10,617 nt of DNA from an uncultured Clostridia bacterium (GCA_937902305.1 CALDHV010000018.1:1-10617); one strand, 5' to 3'. Positions 1 through 6,360 are shown, counted from the stretch's first letter. Program-made: numbers and translations. Notes: a model not told the origin generated them from the sequence alone.

Positions 1-232
1 CGCGGCACATTCCACCCGCCGCCCGCGGCAAAGTACAGTGAATGAAAATCGGCGGCAGACACAACGGACGAATTATGTTTGCTGTTGACTCGCGGAATGT
101 CGGATCTTGTCGAAAATCCGCACAAGCTCCCCGGCCCGACTTTGCCACTTTGATTTTTAAAAAAGGCGTTCTCACCCAATGGCGACGCGGGCTTGACGCA
201 CGTCACCCTCATAATAATTTGGTAACAACATC
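1..232. other. Left-end stretch without a supported gene
   Basis: No convincing gene lies here. The open frame crossing it on the plus strand has no ribosome binding site and no recognisable protein. On the minus strand it is the region immediately downstream of the transposase-derived stop codon at 233, so it may contain the right end of the decayed insertion sequence. The A/T-rich stretch at about 144-172 beside 'ctttgccacttt' would suit an IS end, but I found no partner inverted repeat. On the minus strand a short stem (GGTG, loop AGAA, CGCC) followed by six T sits at about 161-178 and is at best a weak terminator. Confidence 0.4.
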
Positions 233-880
233 TCAGAACGGGCTCGCCGTCGCCTTCATCTCGCGGATTTCGCCGCGGGTGTAGAGCTGCGGCTTGAGCT
301 CCATCCCGAACGCCTTGAGGATCGCGAAGATGTCGTCGCCCTTGGCTTTCAGCACCTGGTAGTACTCGCCGGGGAACTCCACGACCTGCCATCCCGCGAG
401 GGCGTCCGAGATCCTCGCGCCGGGAATTCCGTACGACCACTTCGAGTCCTCTTTCGGAGGCTTGACCACCTGACGTGTCTTGCGCTGGACGACCCTGATC
501 ATAGTCAACGCCATGAAGCAGACCATCAGGTGTGCCTTGATGTGCTCTGGCGTCTGAACGAAGACGGGACGGGTCTCCAGGGTTCCTTTCATCTCGCGGA
601 ACTGGTCCTCGATCTGCGTGAGTCCGTGGTACTTCTCGATCACCTCGCGGTCATCCATCTCCAGCTCGGAGGTGACGATCTGGTAGTAGCCCATCAGCTC
701 GTTGAACTCGTTGAGTTTTCCGTCGTCGATCATCGGCATCAGGTCCGACGAGTTCACGGTCTCGCCCGTGACCTTGTTGAGGTACTCCTTCCTCAGGAAG
801 CGCCTCAGGCCCTTGCTCTGCGCCGACGTGATGCGGTAGCTGCCGGGATTCTCCTTGAGCTTCAGCAGGAATTCCATATC
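233..880 (-). mobile_element. IS1634-type (IS4 superfamily) transposase remnant, C-terminal part only
   Basis: Residues about 275-486 of the chimeric frame match the C-terminal catalytic region of IS1634-type DDE transposases. The segment 'GYYQIVTSELEMDDREVIEKY' is followed by a pattern equivalent to the Y-(2)-R-(3)-E-(6)-K signature of the IS4 superfamily: Y355, L358 in place of the usual R, E362 and K369. After it comes 'LETRPVFVQTPEHIKAHLMV', also typical. Only the E part of the DDE triad is present; the region holding the two catalytic Asp residues is missing, so this fragment cannot transpose on its own. The left boundary of the fragment is set by the change of protein family, not by a visible terminal repeat. 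This segment looks more GC-rich than the DNA beyond the join. Confidence 0.8.
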
Positions 881-1693
881 CTTGGTGAAGTTCACGATGA
901 AGTCACAGTAGCAGTAGGCAACAGCGGAAACAATGCCGTTTACCGCATCGGCAGAGAGTCCGGAATTATCGGAGACATAGCTCTTTATAAGACGGGTCGC
1001 GGTCTCCTCATAGGAGGCAACATCGAAATCGAGCTCATACTTAAGGTCGGAGGCACTCTCGCTGTAATCCGCCTTGCTGTATTTACCGATGCCGAAAACG
1101 GCCTGAAGGCGGTTGAGCAGATATGTCTCCGCGTTGCTCGCGGTAAGGTCAAGGGTAATAACATCGGCATTTGCGATGGCGTCGCTGAAGAAATCGGTGA
1201 TGCTCTTATTGCCGACGCCCTTTTTGTTCTTGCTGTCGGCAAACCATGCGTTATACGCCTTCATGCGTTCGGCAAAATAGGTATCGCCCTTCTCGCCCTT
1301 TTCTGCGGCAAGCTTGGCGAAATCCGGCTGGAGGATACCGCGCAGCTCATCGGTGCGCATGCCCTCAAGGGAAAGATTCGTCAGCTCAACGCCCCTGCCG
1401 CCGTCAAGAGTGTTCATATAAGAGGCGAGGGAATAGACATAGGACTTGTTTGAAAGGTTATCCAAAAAGCCGAAGGAAGCGCCGCGGCCGCTGTAACTGT
1501 CCGACCACTTGCCGCTCGCCGTTGAAGCGCCGTAACCGGGAAGGCCGAGTCCAGAGGTGGACTCATTGCCGATGCACACGAGCTGCAGACGGTCGGCCTT
1601 CTCCGCATCCTCGGCAAAGGCCGCCGCAGAGAACAGGCTCACACAGGTGAGCAGGACCAGGAATATTGCAAGGGTTTTCTTGAGTGTTTTCAT
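233..1693 (-). pseudogene. Chimeric ORF: secreted SGNH-hydrolase-like N-terminus fused to transposase C-terminus
   Basis: This 486-residue open frame joins two unrelated halves. Residues 1-27 are a signal peptide (MKTLKK, hydrophobic core, cut near AFA-ED). Residues 36-270 resemble a clostridial secreted SGNH/GDSL hydrolase: 'VCIGNESTSGLGLPGY' sits where block I (GDS) belongs, 'ADVITLDLTASNAETYL' at 177-192 resembles block III, and the block V Asp/His is absent because the domain is cut off. From about residue 275 the sequence is the end of an IS1634-type transposase. A strong ribosome binding site (AGGAGGGG, 5 bases before ATG) and a promoter support expression of the 5' part. The join lies near 868-885. 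I infer that neither half is functional in its original role. A translated secreted fusion cannot be excluded, because there is no internal stop. Confidence 0.75.
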
Positions 1694-1729
1694 AGTGACC
1701 CCTCCTAATGATAATATTTTTACAGTTTT

Positions 1730-1757
1730 ATTTTAATACATTTTTCGGGAATGTCAA
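1730..1757 (-). promoter_or_regulatory. Sigma-A promoter for the 1693 chimeric gene
   Basis: On the minus strand a consensus -35 TTGACA (plus-strand TGTCAA at 1752-1757) is followed after 16 bases by TAAAAT (plus-strand ATTTTA at 1730-1735). The predicted start of transcription is about 1723, leaving a short leader before AGGAGGGG and the ATG at 1693. Confidence 0.65.
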
Positions 1758-1842
1758 TAATCGAATAAGTCCTGTATCGGTGATAAAAAGAAAAACGCTC
1801 CGCATGCGAGACTTGTTCTTAAGGACAGTTTTGTGAGATAAC

Positions 1843-1874
1843 CACCACAGAATGTGGTGAGTAAGTGCGCACTT
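1843..1874. repeat. Small hairpin plus 12-bp palindrome of unknown role
   Basis: CACCACA (1843-1849), loop GAA, TGTGGTG (1853-1859) forms a 7-bp hairpin. A few bases on is the perfect palindrome AAGTGCGCACTT (1863-1874). Together with the adjacent conserved-looking stretch from about 1790 they could be a dispersed intergenic element. Within this window there is only one copy. Confidence 0.4.
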
Positions 1875-1880
1875 ATAAAT

Positions 1881-1915
1881 AAAAACAGGCTGACAATCAA
1901 AATCAGCCTGTTTTT
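1881..1915 (-). terminator. Intrinsic terminator, bidirectional; ends the DMT operon transcript
   Basis: A perfect 13-bp stem (AAAAACAGGCTGA, 1881-1893, with TCAGCCTGTTTTT, 1903-1915) encloses a 9-base loop. It has T-runs on both strands. It lies downstream of array 1 in the minus direction, so it would end the transcript of the oxidoreductase and DMT operon after the array. In the plus direction no gene reads into it. Confidence 0.8.
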
Positions 1916-1935
1916 TCTTTTCAGTTGGTAATTAA

Positions 1936-2145
1936 GTGAAATATTTGCCTTTGGCAAATGTGAAATAATCTGCTTCGCAGATTGTGAAATATTGCTTCAT
2001 TTCACTTCGCAATGTGAAATGAAATAAATCCACTCACGCCCGCAGGCATTTCACACGCCGCAGGCGTATTTCACGCACGAAGTGCATTTCACAAATCCCA
2101 CAAGGGATTTATTTCGTTGCGGAGTGTCCTTTAGAACACTCCGCA
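1936..2145. repeat. Hairpin array 1 (linker GTGAAAT / ATTTCAC)
   Basis: Short hairpins with different stems are strung on a constant linker. Left side, linker GTGAAAT at 1936, 1960, 1984 and 2014: ATTTGCC/GGCAAAT (1943-1959), AATCTGC/GCAGATT (1967-1983), and ATTGC/GCAAT (1991-2013, whose loop carries one ATTTCAC). Right side, linker ATTTCAC at 2048, 2068 and 2086: GCC-CGCA-GGC (2038-2047), ACGCC/GGCGT (2055-2067), GCAC/GTGC (2075-2085), and AAATCCC/GGGATTT (2093-2110). GAAATAAATCC at 2021-2031 is also the exact reverse complement of GGATTTATTTC at 2105-2115. An extra 10-bp hairpin (TGCGGAGTGT/ACACTCCGCA, 2118-2145) closes the array. It lies downstream of the DMT stop and ahead of a terminator on the minus strand. 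Its function is unknown; the regular layout argues against chance. Confidence 0.9.
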
Positions 2146-2152
2146 GATGCCG

Positions 2153-2181
2153 TGCGTTTTTTATCCCTCTTCCCGATAACG
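2153..2181. repeat. Array-flank repeat, copy 1
   Basis: The 29 bases from TGCGTTTTTT to CCCGATAACG recur at 5653-5680 beside array 2, with one T fewer and one C/T change. On the minus strand this copy would encode Arg-Tyr-Arg-Glu-Glu-Gly-stop, exactly the C-terminal tail of the TIM-barrel gene at copy 2, but here it lies 52 bases beyond the DMT stop codon and is out of use. Confidence 0.8.
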
Positions 2182-2233
2182 AAACAACCTTATTTTTACG
2201 GAGGCCTGCATTTGCCCAAAAAATAGTGGAAAA

Positions 2234-3103
2234 TTATATTTTCAGCAACAACGCCAATATTCCCGAAAACGCGATCGCAACCGATACCACATCCTTCATC
2301 CTCGGCTTTTTTGATGTAAAAAAGCCGAGGACGGTCGATACGATCATAACACCGCCGGTCACCATAGGATACTGCATGGAGCCCGGAATGTGTTTTAATG
2401 CGATCAACAACAGATAATTGGCAACGATTGAAAAAATCCCGCACAACACCAGTGAAAGTCCGGTTTTCGCTGTCAATCGTAGCTTCTCCGGTTGTTTTTT
2501 CGAAGCCCGGATTATTACCAATGCCACTGCCGATATCACGACCCGAAACAGAGCAGAAAGAACAGATACATCGGCGGCAGACGCTTTATCATAACCAAAC
2601 CGATTAAAAATCATTGATAAAACGCCCGACATTCCGTTGAACAAAAAAATGCCGAAATAATATATCCCGCCGCCTTTTTGACCGTTGCGGTCAAATGTAA
2701 AGGCAATGGATACGGCTACCAGCGCAAAACAAACGGATTTCGCAACGGTCAATTCTTCTCCAAAGCACAAAATGCCGGTAATGAACGGCAACGCCATTCC
2801 GCCCATCATGGAAAAAACCGAAAATAACGACAGATTGATCATACCCAGCGATTTTATGGCAAAAAAGGAAAAAAGAATCGTATTGATTGCCATAAAAAAA
2901 GCAACAAGTAAGGTGAATGGTGTTGTATGGAAATGAAATCCATTCAAAATGAAAAGTGCGGACGCTCCTGTCAGGCTGGTAAAAAAGGTAAAAACAAAGC
3001 TTGTGCGAAGGGAGCTTCCGCATGCCTGCTGATACATTCGGTTGAAAAAGAATTGCCCGCCGAACATAATTACGGAAATCAAAACAAGTGTATAATACAA
3101 CAT
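2234..3103 (-). CDS. EamA/DMT-superfamily transporter
   Basis: A 289-residue integral membrane protein made almost entirely of hydrophobic segments separated by short polar loops. The pattern suits the ten transmembrane helices and two EamA-type halves (about 1-138 and 147-289) of the drug/metabolite transporter superfamily. Typical features are the N-terminal helix 'LVLISVIMFGGQFFFNRMYQ', the 'GMINLSLFSVFSMMGGMALP' segment closing the first half, and 'KHIPGSMQYPMVTGGVMIVS' in the second half. Family members usually export metabolites or amino acids; the substrate here cannot be read from sequence. The ATG is preceded by AAGGGG with a 7-base gap. It starts 24 bases after the oxidoreductase stop with no promoter or terminator between, so the two are probably co-transcribed and the transporter may move the substrate or product of that enzyme. 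Confidence 0.88.
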   Translation of the reverse strand: MLYYTLVLISVIMFGGQFFFNRMYQQACGSSLRTSFVFTFFTSLTGASALFILNGFHFHTTPFTLLVAFFMAINTILFSFFAIKSLGMINLSLFSVFSMMGGMALPFITGILCFGEELTVAKSVCFALVAVSIAFTFDRNGQKGGGIYYFGIFLFNGMSGVLSMIFNRFGYDKASAADVSVLSALFRVVISAVALVIIRASKKQPEKLRLTAKTGLSLVLCGIFSIVANYLLLIALKHIPGSMQYPMVTGGVMIVSTVLGFFTSKKPRMKDVVSVAIAFSGILALLLKI

Positions 3104-3127
3104 GGCTTGTCCCCTTGCCGAAAAAGC

Positions 3128-4372
3128 TTATTTTAAGGAATCAAGATATTTCCGCATCTGCTCATCGCCGGGTTTATAATCGGGATTTGAGCAACAAGGA
3201 ATAAAATCGTCGCTGTTCTTATCCGCAAAGGGGCTCAAATAATCGTCCTCGTATTTTTTGCAGTCCTCTTCTTTTCTGAAATCCGGTATATCGTAGGGCT
3301 TACCGCCTTCCATCATGGAGCGGTGAGCGAGAATGCCGACCGACGACATGGTTACGCCCGCATATACATCATACGGAAACGGAGGCTGTTTGCCCTCCTT
3401 GATGCAGTTTACGAAAATCTTTGCCGTGAGATAATCCCCGCCTCCGTGACCGCTTTTGCCCATAAAGCTTTCATCCGGGTCATTCCATGCAGGCTCATAA
3501 AAATTGATTTCTTTCATACCCTCGGGAATATCCCATTCGTTGAAGCGAAGCATAATCTTCTCGCCCATACCACGCACATTTTCGATTTGACCTTTTGTTC
3601 CGCATATGCGGTAGGAATTATCGTGAGCTCCGAAACCGGCAGTGCCGGTAACTCTGAAAACAGAGCCGTCATCATTTTGTGTAGTTATGATGGCGACTTT
3701 ATCGCCACAGTAGGATGCGGACGGTGCATCATCCGGAACGGGTGCGTAAACGGTAAAGGCAGCCACTCTTTTGGGAGTGGCGCCGGTACATTTCATCACC
3801 GGGCCCAAGGAGTGCGTTATATAGTAGGTTTTGGGAATTAAGTTTCTCCAATGCCCCGGAAAATAATTATATTCCCTTCGGTAATCCGTATCGTTATAGG
3901 GGTCAACGGGATGATTATACTCACCTTCCGCAAAAAGGATTTTTCCCAAAGCTCCGGTATCGCAAACTCTTTTCATTTCACGATTGAATTTCATTTCCGG
4001 ATAATTTTCGGCAAGCATAAAAACGGCGTCGCTTTTCTCTGCCGCCCGTATCAGTTGAATGCCCTCGGCCATTGTTCCGTTTGTTATACATTCACAATAT
4101 ACATGTATTCCTCTTTCAAGGCACTTGATAGCGTAAGGTGCGTGCTCGTGAAAATAGTTTGCAAGGATCACCGCATCCATACCGCAATTAAGGAATTCAT
4201 CGAAATCCGTATATCGCTTAACGCCTTTCCCGAGCTCCTTGGTATGAGCGGATATTCGCTCTTCGCTTCCGTTATCGCAGAACGCAACGATTTCACAGTT
4301 CAAAAGCATAAAGTCTTTGGCTACCGCAGTACCTCTGCCTATCCCAAATATGCCGACTTTCAATTTTTCCAT
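3128..4372 (-). CDS. Gfo/Idh/MocA-family NAD(P)-dependent oxidoreductase
   Basis: A 414-residue protein with an N-terminal Rossmann fold: 'KVGIFGIGRGTA' (residues 5-16) is the dinucleotide-binding turn, followed by 'CEIVAFCD' and 'GMDAVILANYFHEHAPYAIK'. The C-terminal half is the family's alpha/beta domain, with 'KTYYITHSLGPV' (181-192) resembling the His-Ser-Leu-Gly-Pro loop of GH109-like members. The family oxidises or reduces sugars, inositols and derivatives, or uses a redox-assisted glycosidase mechanism; the substrate is unknown. The usual Glu-Lys-Pro motif reads Glu-Cys-Ile (94-96), so the common catalytic lysine is missing. I chose the ATG at 4372 over the GTG at 4387 because GAGGGTG lies 6 bases before the ATG, and the GTG is part of that ribosome binding site. 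It is the first gene of an operon with the DMT transporter and is divergent from the AraC regulator. Confidence 0.88.
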   Translation of the reverse strand: MEKLKVGIFGIGRGTAVAKDFMLLNCEIVAFCDNGSEERISAHTKELGKGVKRYTDFDEFLNCGMDAVILANYFHEHAPYAIKCLERGIHVYCECITNGTMAEGIQLIRAAEKSDAVFMLAENYPEMKFNREMKRVCDTGALGKILFAEGEYNHPVDPYNDTDYRREYNYFPGHWRNLIPKTYYITHSLGPVMKCTGATPKRVAAFTVYAPVPDDAPSASYCGDKVAIITTQNDDGSVFRVTGTAGFGAHDNSYRICGTKGQIENVRGMGEKIMLRFNEWDIPEGMKEINFYEPAWNDPDESFMGKSGHGGGDYLTAKIFVNCIKEGKQPPFPYDVYAGVTMSSVGILAHRSMMEGGKPYDIPDFRKEEDCKKYEDDYLSPFADKNSDDFIPCCSNPDYKPGDEQMRKYLDSLK

Positions 4373-4396
4373 AATGATCACCCTCACAAACGAATA

Positions 4397-4425
4397 TGGT
4401 TGGCCGAAATCAATTCAGCCAACCA
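4397..4425. promoter_or_regulatory. Inverted repeat at the oxidoreductase transcription start (operator or leader hairpin)
   Basis: TGGTTGGC (4397-4404) and GCCAACCA (4418-4425) are perfect inverted arms. In the minus-strand RNA the stem extends inwards to 12 pairs, with one G-U pair and a 5-base loop. It starts at the predicted transcription start and ends about 15 bases before the ribosome binding site. It could be an operator or an mRNA-stabilising 5' hairpin. Confidence 0.6.
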
Positions 4426-4426
4426 C

Positions 4427-4455
4427 AGTATAACAGTCACTTTCGTTCCAATCAA
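4427..4455 (-). promoter_or_regulatory. Promoter of the oxidoreductase-DMT operon
   Basis: On the minus strand TTGATT (plus AATCAA, 4450-4455) and TATACT (plus AGTATA, 4427-4432) are separated by exactly 17 bases. The weak -35 fits a promoter activated by the divergent AraC-type protein, which is an inference. Confidence 0.55.
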
Positions 4456-4497
4456 TGCATAAAACACATAAATATATTTGAAATTGTTAGAAAATCT

Positions 4498-4526
4498 TTG
4501 CCATCTTATAACAATTATGGTACAAT
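4498..4526 (+). promoter_or_regulatory. Promoter of the AraC-family gene
   Basis: TTGCCA (4498-4503) and TACAAT (4521-4526) are separated by 17 bases. The leader before the ATG at 4562 is about 30 bases. Confidence 0.55.
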
Positions 4527-4561
4527 AGCCAATAACCCATACTGTCAAAAACAAGCGGGAG

Positions 4562-5356
4562 ATGGTTACTCTGAAAGATAAAAACATCTGTAAGTTTATT
4601 CCGGCATCCGTACACTCGGGTCTCGAAACATCGCAATTCATTTATGAGTCCAATCAAGAAACGATACACAAAGAGAAAAAATATGCAACACACGCGGCGA
4701 TACTGATCATTAAGGGAAAAGGAACATTCAATTATGCCGATGATCCCGTAAAGTATTCTGCCGGCTACATTATTTTCGTCTTCAAGGAAGAAGATTTTTT
4801 TATGGATTGCGACACCGAAACGGAGTATATGTATATCACCTTCGACGGGATGCGTGCGGAGGAGCTTTTCAAAAGATTCGGAATATCCAAGGAACACCGC
4901 GTTTTTCAAAACCATGACGGTCTTATTCCTTTGTGGAAAGAAAGTCTTTCAAGTGCAAGCGAAGACACCGTTGACCTTGCGGCGGAAAGTATGTTGCTTT
5001 ATACATTTTCCAGGCTTTACCGATGCATCGACAAAAAGAATGCCATCATAAACGGTATTACCGAAATTACCGAAAACAGGTTTAATGACCCCGAGCTATC
5101 TATGACAGCCATCGCAAAAGAATTGGGATATAACGCAAATTATCTGTCCCATCTTTTCAAAAGCAAAGCCGGTGTTACCTATTCCGAACACCTGAGAAAT
5201 ATACGCATTAAATACGCGATATCGCTTTTGGAGCATGGTATTGATTCTGTCAAAAATGTTGCTCTGCTTTCGGGGTTTGAAGACCCATTGTACTTTTCGA
5301 CGGTTTTCAAAAAGACCGTCGGTGTTTCACCGAAAGAATATATAGGCAGAGATTAG
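4562..5356 (+). CDS. AraC-family transcriptional regulator with N-terminal cupin domain
   Basis: A 264-residue one-component regulator. Residues about 40-115 look like the cupin-type ligand-binding domain of AraC proteins ('ILIIKGKGTFNY', 'YSAGYIIFVFKEED', 'EYMYITFDG'). Residues 163-262 carry the two helix-turn-helix motifs of the DNA-binding domain: 'LSMTAIAKELGYNANYLSHL' (179-198) and 'VKNVALLSGFEDPLYFSTVF' (230-249), the latter matching the family signature and ending in 'GVSPKEY'. It diverges from the oxidoreductase-DMT operon, 189 bases away, and most likely activates it in response to the operon's sugar-like substrate; that role is inferred from layout. The purine-rich GCGGGAG directly abuts the ATG, an unusually short spacing, and no better in-frame start is visible. 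A terminator follows 61 bases after the stop. Confidence 0.88.
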   Translation: MVTLKDKNICKFIPASVHSGLETSQFIYESNQETIHKEKKYATHAAILIIKGKGTFNYADDPVKYSAGYIIFVFKEEDFFMDCDTETEYMYITFDGMRAEELFKRFGISKEHRVFQNHDGLIPLWKESLSSASEDTVDLAAESMLLYTFSRLYRCIDKKNAIINGITEITENRFNDPELSMTAIAKELGYNANYLSHLFKSKAGVTYSEHLRNIRIKYAISLLEHGIDSVKNVALLSGFEDPLYFSTVFKKTVGVSPKEYIGRD

Positions 5357-5417
5357 GATGGCTTATAATTATCATACTCGAGATTAAAGGCAACAAGCCT
5401 GCCCGAAAAAGAACTTT

Positions 5418-5463
5418 CGGGAGAACGGCAAGATCATTTTCTGCCGTTCTCCCGGATTTTTAT
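5418..5463. terminator. Intrinsic terminator after the AraC gene, probably bidirectional
   Basis: CGGGAGAACGGCA (5418-5430) and TGCCGTTCTCCCG (5442-5454) form a perfect 13-bp stem with an 11-base loop. GATTTTTATT follows on the plus strand. On the minus strand TTCTTTTT lies shortly after the stem, so it can also end the transcript that passes through array 2. A second small stem (CCCGAAA 5402-5408 with TTTCGGG 5415-5421) overlaps its left arm by 4 bases. Confidence 0.8.
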
Positions 5464-5486
5464 TACCTGTTCAAGCTATCCTAACA

Positions 5487-5652
5487 GAAATAATCGATAT
5501 GATTTGCCTATCGGCAAATCTCGATATATTTCTGCTGTCGCAGAAATTCGATATGAAACAAATCCCTCTTGCACCGCGGTGCATATCGAGCCGCAAAGCG
5601 GCATATCGAGTTCGAAGAACATATCGAAAATCCCGCAAAGGATTTATTTCGA
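5487..5652. repeat. Hairpin array 2 (linker TCGATAT / ATATCGA)
   Basis: Same design as array 1 with a different linker. Left side, TCGATAT at 5494, 5521 and 5548: GATTTGCC/GGCAAATC (5501-5520) and ATTTCTGC/GCAGAAAT (5528-5547). Right side, ATATCGA at 5583, 5603 and 5621: palindrome GCACCGCGGTGC (5571-5582), GCCGC/GCGGC (5590-5602), GTTC/GAAC (5610-5620), AAATCC/GGATTT (5628-5645), then ATTTCGA (5646-5652). GAAATAA at 5487-5493 pairs with TTATTTC at 5644-5650 as the outermost stem. GAAACAAATCCC after the last left linker matches GAAATAAATCCA at the same place in array 1. The array lies between the TIM-barrel gene's stop and the terminator at 5418-5454 on the minus strand. Confidence 0.9.
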
Positions 5653-5680
5653 TGCGTTTTTATCCTTCTTCCCGATAACG
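5653..5680. repeat. Array-flank repeat, copy 2, overlapping the end of the TIM-barrel gene
   Basis: Second copy of the 28/29-base flank seen at 2153-2181. Here it contains the TAA stop (5660-5662) and the final six codons (Arg-Tyr-Arg-Glu-Glu-Gly) of the minus-strand TIM-barrel gene. Confidence 0.8.
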
Positions 5681-6331
5681 GGACATCATCGTTTTGAACA
5701 GATCGCAGGCGGAGGGCGGCGTATACGTAACGGCGTTGGCCCCCGCCTCGATCGTGCGATGGATATTTTCGCCGGTATTGCCGCCGGACGCGATGATCGG
5801 CACATCGGGGTATTTCTCCCGGATCGCGCGCACGATTTCCGGCGTTTGCGCGCCACCCGCTACATTGAGAATGGAAGCCCCGCTTGCCAGACGCGCGGCG
5901 ATGTCGGTCTGCGCATTCACGACCGTGATGACCACCGGTATATCCACCGCCGCGGCGACCGCCTCGAGATTGTCGTTGGTGATCGGCGCGTTGAGCACCA
6001 CCCCCATTGCGCCCTGACACTCGGCATCCCGCGCCAGCGCCACGGTGCGCGGGCCTTTGGTCGTGCCGCCGCCGACGCCGCAGAATACCGGCACATACGC
6101 CGCCTTGATGATACCGTCGCTGATCGTCTGCTGGGGCGTGAACGGGTAAACCGCGAAAACCGCATCGGCGTCGCAGTTGCGGATGATGGCAAGGTCGGTG
6201 GTGAAAACCAGCGTCTTGATCCGGCGACCGAAGATGACGATGCCGGTCGCCTCATAGGATTCCTCCGGCACCGTCAGAATGTTGTGGCGTAGCTGTGTGA
6301 TGATTTTCGGGGGCAGGTTTTTCTCATTCAT
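5660..6331 (-). CDS. TIM-barrel protein of unknown activity (often labelled 'hydrolase')
   Basis: A 223-residue beta/alpha-barrel protein. It belongs to a family I recognise from Firmicutes, usually labelled only 'hydrolase' or beta/alpha-barrel protein and related in fold to ThiG, NanE and the IMP dehydrogenase barrel. Conserved-looking segments are 'ILTVPEESYEATGIVIFGRR' near the N-terminus, 'DADAVFAVYPFTPQQTISDG', the loop 'VFCGVGGGTTKGPRTV', 'GAMGVVLNAPITNDNLEAV', and the phosphate-binding-like C-terminal strands 'VPIIASGGNTGENI' and 'AGANAVTYTPPS'. The family has no established reaction. The ATG is preceded by AAGGAG with an 8-base gap. Its last six residues and stop lie within a repeat also found beside array 1, so the tail may be repeat-derived. 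A promoter with a palindrome at the start site lies upstream. Confidence 0.85.
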   Translation of the reverse strand: MNEKNLPPKIITQLRHNILTVPEESYEATGIVIFGRRIKTLVFTTDLAIIRNCDADAVFAVYPFTPQQTISDGIIKAAYVPVFCGVGGGTTKGPRTVALARDAECQGAMGVVLNAPITNDNLEAVAAAVDIPVVITVVNAQTDIAARLASGASILNVAGGAQTPEIVRAIREKYPDVPIIASGGNTGENIHRTIEAGANAVTYTPPSACDLFKTMMSRYREEG

Positions 6332-6360
6332 CGTACCGTCTCCTTGTTCGTCGCAGGTGG

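Noticed and set aside
42..284. 80-residue plus-strand frame at the left edge
   Set aside because: No ribosome binding site, no family resemblance, and it overlaps the end of the transposase-derived frame.
530..1453. 307-residue plus-strand open frame opposite the chimeric gene
   Set aside because: It is the antisense shadow of the 233-1693 gene: no ribosome binding site, biased composition, no recognisable family, while the minus frame has a signal peptide, promoter and known domains.
1936..2145. CRISPR array
   Set aside because: Constant units are only 7 bases, spacers are perfect hairpins rather than unique sequence, and repeat orientation flips in the middle.
4373..4387. Longer oxidoreductase starting at GTG 4387
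   Set aside because: That GTG forms part of the GAGGGTG ribosome binding site for the ATG at 4372, and the Rossmann fold begins just after the ATG.
5402..5454. Attenuator-type alternative hairpins after the AraC gene
   Set aside because: The two stems overlap by only 4 bases and lie after the stop codon with no downstream plus-strand gene to control.
5504..6292. 262-residue plus-strand open frame opposite the TIM-barrel gene
   Set aside because: It begins inside array 2 and is Arg/Asp/His-rich antisense translation; the minus-strand barrel protein explains the region.
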